Shown here in pieces: positions 1 to 7,334 of a stretch of DNA of 14,398 bases. Numbering within the stretch: the stretch's first letter is position 1; the number at the start of each line of letters is the position of its first letter. The translations under genes were made by a program, and so were the position numbers. The notes beneath the pieces were generated by a model that was given only the letters and a program-made list of their open reading frames with translations, did no database searches and was not told where the DNA came from. This stretch comes from Oscillospiraceae bacterium (GTDB lineage Bacteria; Bacillota_A; Clostridia; Oscillospirales; Oscillospiraceae): positions 1-14,398 of the forward strand of contig JAFQHF010000178.1 of the NCBI GenBank assembly GCA_017398105.1, read 5' to 3'.

Positions 1-22
1 ATGCGAATACGTAAGATTTCTC

Positions 23-94
23 TGCACAATCCCTCCGTCTCGCCTTACGGCGAGCCACCTCCCTTTACACAAGGGAGGCTTTGGGTGCTGTGCA
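23..94. repeat. Short intergenic palindromic repeat
   Basis: Three nested inverted repeats are visible. An outer 6-bp pair TGCACA/TGTGCA lies at 23-28 and 89-94. The hairpin CTCGCC-TTAC-GGCGAG is at 39-54, and the hairpin CCTCCCTT-TACAC-AAGGGAGG is at 58-78. There is no reading frame. The layout resembles non-coding repeats scattered through gut Clostridia genomes, but copy number cannot be judged from one window. It lies beyond the end of the ABC operon and may mark the boundary with the next locus. Confidence 0.6.
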
Positions 95-138
95 TTTTGG
101 TAAACTTTTACGTGTAAATCTACTTTTTTGACAGTCTG

Positions 139-170
139 AGGCGGCGGAAGGAAAATTCCTTCCGCCGCCT
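139..170 (-). terminator. GC-rich hairpin at the 3' end of the ABC operon
   Basis: A perfect 15-bp stem with a 2-base loop lies 22 bases after the stop codon of the sugar-binding protein gene. Arms are 139-153 and 156-170, rich in GGCGGCGG. In the minus-strand direction the stem is followed by a mixed sequence and then an A run rather than a U tract. It may therefore work as a weak terminator, or mainly as a 3' stabiliser of the abundant binding-protein message. Confidence 0.6.
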
Positions 171-191
171 TGTGTTATGCAGTTTATACGC

Positions 192-1310
192 TTACTTCAG
201 CAGCTCCATACGGCCGGGGTCGTTGGCAAAGACTTCCTTAGCGTTGTCCTTGGTGACCACAACGGGGGGCAGCTCATAGACCAGAACGTCGATCTTGCCG
301 TTGTTGACCTTCACGTCGGTAGCGGGCATGCCGTTGCCTGCCTGCAGGGACTTGATGATCTCGATGGTCTGAGCGACCAGAGCATCGGTGGGCTTTGCGA
401 CGGTGGAGTACTGGCGGCCTGCCCAGACCCACTCAACGGACTCGTTCTCAGCGTCCAGACCGGAGATAGCGGGGATAGCCTGGCCAGCCTGCTCGCAGGA
501 GGTGATGATTGCACGGGCGATGCCGTCGTTGGGAGACAGAACACCGTGGATCTCCTTGTCAGCGTAGAAGCCGGACAGCAGGGAGTCCATTCTGGCCTGT
601 GCCTTGGAGTTGTCCCAGTCCTGAGTTGCGCACTGTGCGAAATCCATCTGGCCGGAGACAACAGTCAGGGTGCCGTCGTCGATCAGGGGCTGCAGAACGC
701 TCATAGCGCCCTTGAAGAAGTTGGGAGCATTGGGGTCAGCGGGGCCGCCGCCGAACAGCTCGATGTTCCAGGGGCCTTCGCCCTTCATTTCCTTCAGACC
801 ATCCAGCAGAGCCTGAGCCTGCAGTTCGCCGGTCTTAACGGAGCCGAACTGAACAACGCCGTCAACGCCGGTGGTGTTCTCCAGCAGGCGGTCATAACCG
901 ATGACGTAGACACCGGCAGCCTTGGCCTCTTCCAGGACAGCGCCCAGCTGGGTGCCGTCGATGGGGCCGACAACGATGACCTTGGCACCGTTCTGGATCA
1001 TGGACTCGATCTGCTGCTGCTGCTGAGGAACCTTGTTGTCAGCGGCCTGGATCAGGGGCTTGAAGCCGGCTGCTTCCAGCTCGGTCTTGAACATTTCTTC
1101 AGCTTCCTTCCAGTTCTGGGTGCCCAGCCAGGGCAGGGAGACGCCGATGGTTGCACCGGCTTCGATGCCGCCTGCAACGGGTGCAGCAGCTTCGCCAGCG
1201 GCTTCTGCGGGCTTTTCTGCGGGAGCAGCAGCCTCGGTACGGCCGCCGCCGCATGCGGTCAGGGACAGGACCATGACCAGAGCCAGGAGCAATGCGAACA
1301 GTTTTTTCAT
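192..1310 (-). CDS. chvE: Multiple-monosaccharide ABC transporter substrate-binding lipoprotein (ChvE-like)
   Basis: This is the extracellular sugar receptor of the ABC importer encoded just upstream. The 372-aa product starts with a lipoprotein signal ending in the lipobox LTAC (Cys20). An Ala/Pro/Glu-rich tether of about 25 residues follows, then a type-I periplasmic-binding fold. The segments GVSLPWLG, IESMIQNGAKVIVV, PIDGTQLG and VIGYDRL match the ChvE branch, which binds several aldoses (glucose, galactose, xylose, arabinose), rather than RbsB. The start is fixed by AGGAGG 7 bases before the ATG. It is the last gene of the operon, 62 bases after the permease, whereas the receptor is often first. 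The family call is firm; the actual sugar cannot be read from sequence. Confidence 0.9.
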   Translation of the reverse strand: MKKLFALLLALVMVLSLTACGGGRTEAAAPAEKPAEAAGEAAAPVAGGIEAGATIGVSLPWLGTQNWKEAEEMFKTELEAAGFKPLIQAADNKVPQQQQQIESMIQNGAKVIVVGPIDGTQLGAVLEEAKAAGVYVIGYDRLLENTTGVDGVVQFGSVKTGELQAQALLDGLKEMKGEGPWNIELFGGGPADPNAPNFFKGAMSVLQPLIDDGTLTVVSGQMDFAQCATQDWDNSKAQARMDSLLSGFYADKEIHGVLSPNDGIARAIITSCEQAGQAIPAISGLDAENESVEWVWAGRQYSTVAKPTDALVAQTIEIIKSLQAGNGMPATDVKVNNGKIDVLVYELPPVVVTKDNAKEVFANDPGRMELLK

Positions 1311-1372
1311 GTTTTTTTCCTCCTACGATTGTGTATTTGGTTTTTTATTAAGGCCCGGCTGTAAAAAATCCC

Positions 1373-2620
1373 TCAGGATTTCTTCTCAGCAGGGGAACCT
1401 TCCTTGGTTTCCGCCTTGTTCAGATTGAACAGGCGCTTGGTGATGGAGACATGGCCGGGACGCTTGTTGTAAACGTCGAAGGCAACGGCTGCCAGCAGGA
1501 CCAGGCCCTTGATGACCTGGGTCTTGTCAGCGCCCACGCCCAGGAGCATCAGACCGGAGTTCAGAACTGCCATGATCATACCGCCAACCATGGTGGCCAT
1601 AACGGTGCCGACACCGCCGGACACGGCTGCACCGCCGATGAAGACGGCTGCAATGGCGTCGGTTTCCCAGCCGGTACCGTCAGAGGGACCTGCTGCGGTG
1701 GAGCGGCCCACGAACAGGATGCCGGCCACGGCAGCCAGGACAGACATGTTCAGCATGGTCAGGAAGTAGGTCTTCTCCACATTGACACCGGACAGGGCTG
1801 CAGCGTTCTTGTTGCCGCCCACTGCGTAGATATGACGACCGAAGGTGGTCTTCTCGGTAATGATGTGATAGATGATGACCAGGATCACCAGGATCAGACC
1901 GGGAACAGGGAAGGAGGTACCGGGACGGCCAGTGCCAAACAGCCAGGTCAGATAGCCGATGGTCACGCAGATCAGAGCAATGCGAACCAGAGTGGGCCAC
2001 ATAGCTTCCTTGCTGCCGCGCAGCGCATTGGTGCGCTTATACTGGCGGATCTGGGAGTAGGCAAAGAAGACAATTGCGAAAATACCCAGCAGCAGGGTGG
2101 AGTTGTTCATTCCCGTAAAGGCGGGGCCCCACTCAGGCAGATGGCCGGCGCCGAACCACTTCAGTTCGGAAGGAGCGGGAACAGAGATGGAGTGAGAGAT
2201 CCAGATGACAGCGCCGCGGAAGATCATCTGGCTGCCCAGAGTGGTGATAAAGCCGGGAATGCCCATTTTTGCCACCCAGAAGCCGTTCCAGGCACCAACC
2301 AGAGCGCCGATGCCCAGGGCCAGCAGCACAGCTGCCCACCAGGGGAGATTCCACGTCTGGAATGCGATGGCCATGACCATTCCGCAGAAGCCGGCAACGG
2401 AGCCCACGGACAGGTCGATATGACCGACGACGATGACCATCAGCATACCGATGGCCAGGATCAGCACGTAGGCATTACCGGACAGCAGATTCTGGAAATT
2501 GGAGGGGGTGATCATTTTGCCGTCAGAGGCAATGTTGAAGAAAATGACCAGTGCGAGCAGCGCGATGATCATCGTGTATTTGTGCAGGCCTTCTCCCAGC
2601 ACTTTTTTAATCTGTTTCAT
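1373..2620 (-). CDS. mmsB: Multiple-monosaccharide ABC transporter permease (MmsB/GguB/XylH-like)
   Basis: This is the membrane channel subunit of the sugar importer. The product is about 415 aa and almost entirely hydrophobic, with roughly ten membrane segments. It has the family features MVIVVGHIDLSVGS near residue 65 and the cytoplasmic coupling segment TTFGRHIYAVGGNKNAAALSG. It is longer than RbsC-type permeases (about 320 aa), as expected for the XylH/GguB branch, which has an extra hydrophilic middle section. The start is uncertain. An in-frame ATG at 2644 would add MKERMNLL but has no ribosome binding site. The ATG at 2620 has GGAAAGG about 12 bases upstream and was preferred. It lies between the ATPase gene and the binding-protein gene and is surely co-transcribed with both. 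Confidence 0.9.
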   Translation of the reverse strand: MKQIKKVLGEGLHKYTMIIALLALVIFFNIASDGKMITPSNFQNLLSGNAYVLILAIGMLMVIVVGHIDLSVGSVAGFCGMVMAIAFQTWNLPWWAAVLLALGIGALVGAWNGFWVAKMGIPGFITTLGSQMIFRGAVIWISHSISVPAPSELKWFGAGHLPEWGPAFTGMNNSTLLLGIFAIVFFAYSQIRQYKRTNALRGSKEAMWPTLVRIALICVTIGYLTWLFGTGRPGTSFPVPGLILVILVIIYHIITEKTTFGRHIYAVGGNKNAAALSGVNVEKTYFLTMLNMSVLAAVAGILFVGRSTAAGPSDGTGWETDAIAAVFIGGAAVSGGVGTVMATMVGGMIMAVLNSGLMLLGVGADKTQVIKGLVLLAAVAFDVYNKRPGHVSITKRLFNLNKAETKEGSPAEKKS

Positions 2621-2656
2621 AAGAAGATTCATCCTTTCCTTCATTATGATTTTAAA

Positions 2657-4195
2657 TCAGATGTTTTCAGATGTGGTCGTCATGAGCCGCATCAGCTTTT
2701 CCTGATTGGCATCCTTACTGTCGATCTCACCGGTGATCGCGCCTTCGCAGATGGTGTAGATACGGTCCGACATGCCCAGCAGCTCCGGCAGCTCGGAGGA
2801 TACCAGGATCACGGCCTTGCCCTGATCCGCCATCCGGTGAATCAGGCGGTAAATCTCGTACTTGGCGCCCACATCGATGCCGCGGGTGGGCTCGTCCAGG
2901 ATCAGAACCTCGGGCAGGGTAAACATCCACTTGCCCAGGACCACCTTCTGCTGGTTGCCGCCGGACAGGGTTGTCACACCTGCACCCACGGAGCTTGTCT
3001 TGATCAGCAGATCCGTTCTGCTCTTTTCCGCAGCCTGCAGCTCCTTGTCGGAGTCCAGGAGTCTGCCGGAAAGAATTGCTTTCAGGTTGGCCGATACGAT
3101 GGTCGTTCGGATGCTGTCCAGCAGGTTCAGACCCAGATTCTTGCGGTCCTCCGGCACGTAAGCGATGCCCGCCTCAATGGCAGCGGAGACCGTGGGAAGG
3201 GACAGCTCCCTGCCCTTCATTTTCACCGTGCCGCCTTTGAAGACACCGTAATTGTGGCCGAAGATGGAACGCATCAGCTCCGTCCGTCCTGCGCCCATCA
3301 GACCGGCAAAGCCTACGACCTCACCGGCGCGGACATGGAAGGTGGAATTTTTGCAGACCATTCTGCCCGGAACATTGGGGTCCTCCACGCACCAGTCGGA
3401 TACCTCAAAAATAACCTCACCGGGATGGGCCTCATGGGGCGGATACCGGTTCTCGATGGCACGGCCGACCATGGAGCTGATGATCCGGTCCTCGTCCACA
3501 TGTCCTGCTTCCACAGGGTAGGTCTCCACAGTGCGTCCGTCACGGATCACGGTAACGGCATCGGAGATGGCCGCGATTTCGTTGAGCTTGTGGGAGATCA
3601 TGATGCAGGTGATGTCCTTGCTCTTTAAGTCCCGCATCAGATCCAGAAGGTTGGCCGAGTCGGTCTCATTCAGAGCGGAGGTGGGTTCATCCAGGATCAG
3701 CAGCTTGACGTTTTTGGACAGGGCCTTGGCGATCTCCACCAGCTGCTGCTGGCCGACGCCCAGGTTTTTGATCAGCGTATTGGGATTCAGATTCAGGCCC
3801 ACACGCTCCAGCAGCTGCACCGTCTTCTGACGGGCCAGATCCCAGTCGATGAGTCCGTGCCTGACGATCTCATTGCCCATGAAAATATTTTCGGTAATGG
3901 AAAGCTCGGGAATCATGGTCAGCTCCTGGTGGATAATGACGATTCCGGCATTTTCCGATTCCTTGATGTTCTTAAATCTGGCCTCTTCTCCCATGTAAAT
4001 GATCTGGCCCTCATAAGAACCATAGGGATAGACACCGGACAGGACTTTCATCAATGTGGATTTTCCGGCGCCGTTCTCGCCGCAGATGGAGTGAATTTCA
4101 CCCCGGCGCACCTCCAGCGTTACGCCGTCCAGCGCGCGCACACCCGGAAATACCTTGGTAATATCCCGCATTTGGAGAATGATAGAATCTTCCAT
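2657..4195 (-). CDS. mmsA: Multiple-monosaccharide ABC transporter ATP-binding protein (MmsA/GguA/XylG-like)
   Basis: This is the ATPase that powers the sugar importer. The 512-aa product has two fused nucleotide-binding domains, as usual for the CUT2 class. Domain 1 has Walker A GENGAGKST (39-47), a signature LGVGQ (145-149), Walker B LLILDE (165-170) and switch His202. Domain 2 has a degenerate Walker A GLMGAGRTE (298-306), signature LSGGNQQK (410-417) and Walker B LILDEPTRGID (431-441). A non-canonical second Walker A is normal in this family. The ATG at 4195 is chosen because AGGAGG lies 6 bases before it; a TTG two codons upstream falls in the spacer of that site. It follows the HAD gene by about 40 bases and precedes the permease by 36. 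Confidence 0.93.
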   Translation of the reverse strand: MEDSIILQMRDITKVFPGVRALDGVTLEVRRGEIHSICGENGAGKSTLMKVLSGVYPYGSYEGQIIYMGEEARFKNIKESENAGIVIIHQELTMIPELSITENIFMGNEIVRHGLIDWDLARQKTVQLLERVGLNLNPNTLIKNLGVGQQQLVEIAKALSKNVKLLILDEPTSALNETDSANLLDLMRDLKSKDITCIMISHKLNEIAAISDAVTVIRDGRTVETYPVEAGHVDEDRIISSMVGRAIENRYPPHEAHPGEVIFEVSDWCVEDPNVPGRMVCKNSTFHVRAGEVVGFAGLMGAGRTELMRSIFGHNYGVFKGGTVKMKGRELSLPTVSAAIEAGIAYVPEDRKNLGLNLLDSIRTTIVSANLKAILSGRLLDSDKELQAAEKSRTDLLIKTSSVGAGVTTLSGGNQQKVVLGKWMFTLPEVLILDEPTRGIDVGAKYEIYRLIHRMADQGKAVILVSSELPELLGMSDRIYTICEGAITGEIDSKDANQEKLMRLMTTTSENI

Positions 4196-4234
4196 ATGCA
4201 ACCTCCTTCAAGTAATCTGGCAATCTCAAATCTG

Positions 4235-5095
4235 TTACAGGGAAGCCTGTGCCCGCCGCGCTTTTTCCAGGCTTCTGCCGCCGCCCGGCGCTTTCAGACT
4301 CAGGCTGTTCAGTGCGATGTAAACACCCTCCTGGTCATTGGAAGCCGTCACATAGTCCGCAGCTTCCTTCACCTGCCGCGGGGCATTTCCCATGGCAACG
4401 CCGAATCCGCAGTACTGCAGCATATCCACATCCACATCGCTGTCGCCGAAGGCCACTGCCTGCCTGGGCTCCAGACCGTAATGCTCCAGCAGTACCCGTG
4501 CGGCGCTGCCTTTGGTGCTTTCCGGAGGAAGGATTTCCAGGTAGGTGGATTTGGAACGAAGGGCCATGAGCTGAGGGAACTGCTGCTGCACCTGCTTCTG
4601 CAGGGCACGGATGCGCATCGCATCGCCTATGCACAGCAGCTTGTGGACATGGGTCGCGGCAAATGCCACCTGCTCCAGGGTCCCCTGGAAGGGCATGCAT
4701 CCGGATATTTCCGCTTCCTGCAGGATCTCAGGCTGCCGGGGGTCTTCCACCAGCCAGACATTGTACAGATAGCCGCTTACCACCAGATCCGGGAACTGCT
4801 CCGAGACGAAGCGCTTGAAATCCATTGCCAGCCGGATGTCGATTCCCACATCCCGCAGTATGGTGCTGTTCTCGTCAAAAATCAGTCCGCCGTTATAGCA
4901 CGCTACAGGGCCCTGCACCCCAACCTGCCTTGCCACCTGGTTCACACCCTCAGGAGGACGGGCAGAACACAGAACAATCGGAACACCCCGCCGGTGCAGA
5001 TATTGCAGGCGATTGCGGGTGCAGGGCATAACATGGTGCCTGGAGTCCAGCAAGGTGCCGTCAATATCCAGGAAAACCACGGAATAAGTACGCAT
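4235..5095 (-). CDS. Cof-type HAD-superfamily sugar-phosphate phosphatase
   Basis: This is a predicted cytoplasmic phosphatase of the HAD IIB (Cof) subfamily, 286 aa. Motif I is FLDIDGTLLD with nucleophile Asp10 and general acid Asp12. Motif II is the Ser44 in VLCSARPPEG. Motif III is Lys195 in ESTKGSA, and motif IV is GDSDVDVDM (217-225). A C2-type cap lies between motifs II and III, so the catalytic set is complete. It is the first gene of the operon that continues into the ABC transporter genes, with a possible AAGGCGG ribosome binding site. Such enzymes dephosphorylate sugar phosphates or cofactors such as FMN or PLP. The operon suggests relief of sugar-phosphate accumulation during rapid import, but the substrate is not predictable. 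Confidence 0.88.
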   Translation of the reverse strand: MRTYSVVFLDIDGTLLDSRHHVMPCTRNRLQYLHRRGVPIVLCSARPPEGVNQVARQVGVQGPVACYNGGLIFDENSTILRDVGIDIRLAMDFKRFVSEQFPDLVVSGYLYNVWLVEDPRQPEILQEAEISGCMPFQGTLEQVAFAATHVHKLLCIGDAMRIRALQKQVQQQFPQLMALRSKSTYLEILPPESTKGSAARVLLEHYGLEPRQAVAFGDSDVDVDMLQYCGFGVAMGNAPRQVKEAADYVTASNDQEGVYIALNSLSLKAPGGGRSLEKARRAQASL

Positions 5096-5154
5096 TTGTC
5101 ACACCGCCTTCTATTCGCTCAGTCAGTGTTTCATCTCTGTAAGTTTCTGTCTAT

Positions 5155-5160
5155 ATAATA
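5155..5160 (-). promoter_or_regulatory. Candidate -10 element of the HAD-ABC operon
   Basis: The minus strand reads TATTAT here, about 60 bases before the HAD start codon, and would place the transcript start near 5148. No good -35 hexamer is found 16-18 bases upstream, which is typical of activator-dependent promoters. Tandem repeats lie where an activator would bind. The assignment is tentative. Confidence 0.4.
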
Positions 5161-5186
5161 CAAAAATCTCAGATTTTATACAGTGC

Positions 5187-5220
5187 CATTTGTCATAAAT
5201 TGCGTATTACATTTGTCATA
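5187..5220 (-). promoter_or_regulatory. Tandem direct repeat, probable activator site
   Basis: Two exact copies of TATGACAAATG (minus strand) lie at 5187-5197 and 5210-5220, spaced by 23 bases or about two helical turns. Relative to a start near 5148 their centres are at about -44 and -67, the usual place for a response-regulator activator. A shorter copy, TGACAAATG, overlaps the HAD start codon at 5093-5101. The response regulator encoded at 6666-7331 is the obvious candidate ligand, by inference only. Confidence 0.5.
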
Positions 5221-5246
5221 TTTTCGCAAATTATTTCAATTTCTCT

Positions 5247-5267
5247 GACGGATTTATCAAATCCGTC
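5247..5267. promoter_or_regulatory. Perfect 9-bp inverted repeat upstream of the HAD-ABC promoter
   Basis: GACGGATTT and AAATCCGTC flank a 3-base centre, ATC on the plus strand. There is no U tract, so it is unlikely to be a terminator. It lies about 110 bases upstream of the likely transcript start and could be a second operator or a transcript-end processing site. Confidence 0.35.
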
Positions 5268-5291
5268 TAAGCACTTTTGTGCAAAAAAGCA

Positions 5292-5368
5292 AAACACGGG
5301 CGTGCTGCAAAACCTTGTCATTGCGAGCCGGTCCGCAATGACGGTGATCTTACAACACGCCCGTGTTT
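5292..5368 (-). terminator. Intrinsic terminator of the sensory operon, with a repeat in its loop
   Basis: A 13-bp perfect stem, AAACACGGGCGTG (5292-5304) with its complement (5356-5368), ends the operon after the SBP stop codon. In the minus-strand direction it is followed by TTTTGCTTTTTT, a good U tract. Inside the loop is a second palindrome, GTCATTGCG (5317-5325) with CGCAATGAC (5334-5342). This separates the sensory operon from the HAD-ABC operon. Confidence 0.8.
5317..5342. repeat. Short copy of the GTCATTGCGAG repeat family
   Basis: The 26-base palindrome has ends GTCATTGCG and CGCAATGAC. Almost the same ends (GTCATTGCGAG/CTCGCAATGAC) bound the 84-base element at 10917-11000. This copy could be an internally deleted form or a minimal member of the family, placed inside a terminator loop. 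Confidence 0.5.
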
Positions 5369-5379
5369 GTTGGAAAACA

Positions 5380-6669
5380 CTAGGATTTATTCAGGAAAAG
5401 ATTGATCTCGCTTTCCGCGATGAGCATTCCGCTCTGGCCCAGCTGGCTGTCGGCGGACTCCTGTATGGCGCTCTCCACCATGATCATCGCCTGGCTGTAG
5501 GCACCGAATTTGGGTGCAACCACGGCGTTGCTCATGATCTGGTGGATCATGTCCGGGGAAAAGCCGCTGCCCTCGGGGATATCATGGTGGATCTGAAGCA
5601 GCAGCTCCGGGTCCTCCGCAACGGCTATGAGGGGAGAAATGCCGTGAGACTGGGTATAGAGCCTGCGCTGCAGCTCCTCGTCTGCGGACAGCAGCTTGCA
5701 GAATTCCCAGGCAAGCTCCTCATGGCGGGTACGGGAGCTGATCCCCAGCATCGTGGTATGCAGCTGGGAAATATTGGTGCCGGAAGCGCCCGCAGGCATA
5801 CTGACACAGTCCCACTGAAAGGCGGAGTATTTCTTCACCCGCCAGGGGTAGGGCTGATAGGCCCGGTACTCCGAGTAAAGCAGGGGGCAGAAGGCCACTC
5901 TGCCCACATCAAAATCCCGGGCAGTAACATTGTAGCCGCCGTTCAGGTCATTTAAGCGTCTGGCAAACTGAATGGCCTCCAAAACCTTCTCCTGGGACAG
6001 ATAGCAGCTGCGGCCGTCTTCCGAAAACAGGGAGGCGCCGTTGGAATACATGGCATCCTGCCAGGAGTAGCCGTATACGCCGTACTGGCGCTTGTCCACA
6101 TTGGTGACCCTTTCGCAGATGCCGTAAAAATCCTCCCAGGTCCAGTCGTTGTCCGGCATGGGGATGCCGCTGACTTCCAGCAGCGTCTTGTTTACGAACA
6201 TGATGGTGGGAACGCTTTCGTGGGGCAGGGCATACTGCTTGCCCTCAGACTGTCCAGAGCGCAGACAGGGCCCGTAATAAATCCCTGTATCAAATCCGGA
6301 ATCTCCGGCGATCCGTTCATCCAGCTGGGCCAGCGCCCCGGAGGACACCAGGAGCTCAAAATCCTCAGGAAGCACAAAGTATACATCCGGCTCCGTACCC
6401 AGCAGGATCTGCCCTGCCAGCCACTCGCTGTAATCACCCGCGGGAATGCCGCTGACATACGTCACCTTCACACCGGGGTGGGTCTGCTCAAACAGGGCAA
6501 CCGCCTCATCGAGGATCTGGTAGCAATTTCCGTTGGGCGTATTCCAGTAGCTTCCCGAATAGACACCGACAGTGAGCACGGTTTCCTGATCTGCGGCGCA
6601 CCCCGCCAGATACAGGCAGGCCGCCAGGAGCAGGAGCACCAGTGCATATTTTCCCATTGGTCTTTTCAT
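5380..6669 (-). CDS. Extracellular solute-binding lipoprotein, family 1, without its own permeases
   Basis: The 429-aa product is a family-1 (MalE/UgpB-like) solute-binding lipoprotein. A signal peptide ends in LAGC (Cys24). The body has the usual features of the family: a VGVYSG opening strand, an ALFEQTHPGVKVTYV strand-helix, YALPHESVPTIMFVNKTLLE and the hinge-region segment DNDWTWEDFYGICE. Family members bind oligosaccharides, polyols or similar ligands for CUT1 importers. No CUT1 permease gene is present in the window. The ATG overlaps the regulator stop codon (ATGA) and there is no clear ribosome binding site, so translation is probably coupled. The location suggests that it feeds or modulates the two-component system, or serves a permease encoded elsewhere. 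The family is certain; the ligand and role are not known. Confidence 0.85.
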   Translation of the reverse strand: MKRPMGKYALVLLLLAACLYLAGCAADQETVLTVGVYSGSYWNTPNGNCYQILDEAVALFEQTHPGVKVTYVSGIPAGDYSEWLAGQILLGTEPDVYFVLPEDFELLVSSGALAQLDERIAGDSGFDTGIYYGPCLRSGQSEGKQYALPHESVPTIMFVNKTLLEVSGIPMPDNDWTWEDFYGICERVTNVDKRQYGVYGYSWQDAMYSNGASLFSEDGRSCYLSQEKVLEAIQFARRLNDLNGGYNVTARDFDVGRVAFCPLLYSEYRAYQPYPWRVKKYSAFQWDCVSMPAGASGTNISQLHTTMLGISSRTRHEELAWEFCKLLSADEELQRRLYTQSHGISPLIAVAEDPELLLQIHHDIPEGSGFSPDMIHQIMSNAVVAPKFGAYSQAMIMVESAIQESADSQLGQSGMLIAESEINLFLNKS

Positions 6670-7331
6670 AGCGGCCGATTCACCACCCCGTTTTGTACGG
6701 CCCAGATTGCCAGCTGCGTACGGTCTCTCAGGCCCAGCTTGAACAGGATGTTGCTGATGGAATTGCGGACGGTTCCTTCGGACAGGGAAAGCTCCCGGGC
6801 GATCTCCTTATTGGACATGCCGCTTCCCACAGTCTGAATGATCTGCCATTCACTCCTGCTGATATCCTTGACGGATTCCCTGTCCACCTGAAGCCGGGAG
6901 GAGCTCTGGGCCATGTTTGCAAACTGCTGGATCACCTTCGTGGCCACGGTGGGCGTGATGATGGCGCCGTCCTCATAGGCGATGCGGATGCTCTCCGACA
7001 ATTTGGAGATGCTGCTGCCCTTCAACAGGTAGCCGCTTGCGCCGTGCTTCAGGGCTCCGAATATGTAATCATCGTCATCAAAGGTGGTCAGGACGATGAC
7101 CCTGACATTGGGCCAGCGTTTTTTGAACAGTCTGGTTCCCTCCACGCCGTCCATGCCGGGCATGCGGATATCCATAAGCACCACATCCGGCAGGTTCTGC
7201 TCCGCGCTTTTCAGCGCCTGGGCCACACCGGGCACCGCATCGGTTACCTGGATGTTCGGGCTGACACCCAGAACCACCTTCAGGCTCTCACGAAATAACT
7301 CCTGGTCATCTACGATCAACACCTTGATCAC
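6666..7331 (-). CDS. NarL/LuxR-family response regulator
   Basis: This is the DNA-binding output of the two-component system, 221 aa. The receiver domain (1-120) has acidic residues Asp8 and Asp9, phospho-acceptor Asp54 in VVLMDIRMPGMDG, switch Thr82/Thr83 and Lys104. A linker of about 30 residues leads to a GerE-type helix-turn-helix (about 155-215) with GMSNKEIARELSLSEGTVRN. The start is GTG, 3 bases after the kinase stop codon, with GGGGGAG about 8 bases before it; a 4-base overlap joins it to the next gene. Likely targets are the tandem TATGACAAATG sites upstream of the HAD-ABC operon and a related site near the isomerase promoter. Pairing with the adjacent kinase is nearly certain; the targets are inferred. 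Confidence 0.93.
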   Translation of the reverse strand: MIKVLIVDDQELFRESLKVVLGVSPNIQVTDAVPGVAQALKSAEQNLPDVVLMDIRMPGMDGVEGTRLFKKRWPNVRVIVLTTFDDDDYIFGALKHGASGYLLKGSSISKLSESIRIAYEDGAIITPTVATKVIQQFANMAQSSSRLQVDRESVKDISRSEWQIIQTVGSGMSNKEIARELSLSEGTVRNSISNILFKLGLRDRTQLAIWAVQNGVVNRPL

Positions 7332-7334
7332 AGA

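Noticed and set aside
1010..1027. A CTG run giving a glutamine tract in the sugar-binding protein
   Set aside because: It is only about five repeats in frame, and lies where ChvE-like proteins have a variable helix start.
1451..3628. A 725-codon open frame on the plus strand opposite the permease and ATPase genes
   Set aside because: It is antisense to two clearly recognised proteins, its translation is low-complexity with many Asp, His, Gln and Gly residues, and it arises from the codon bias of the real genes.
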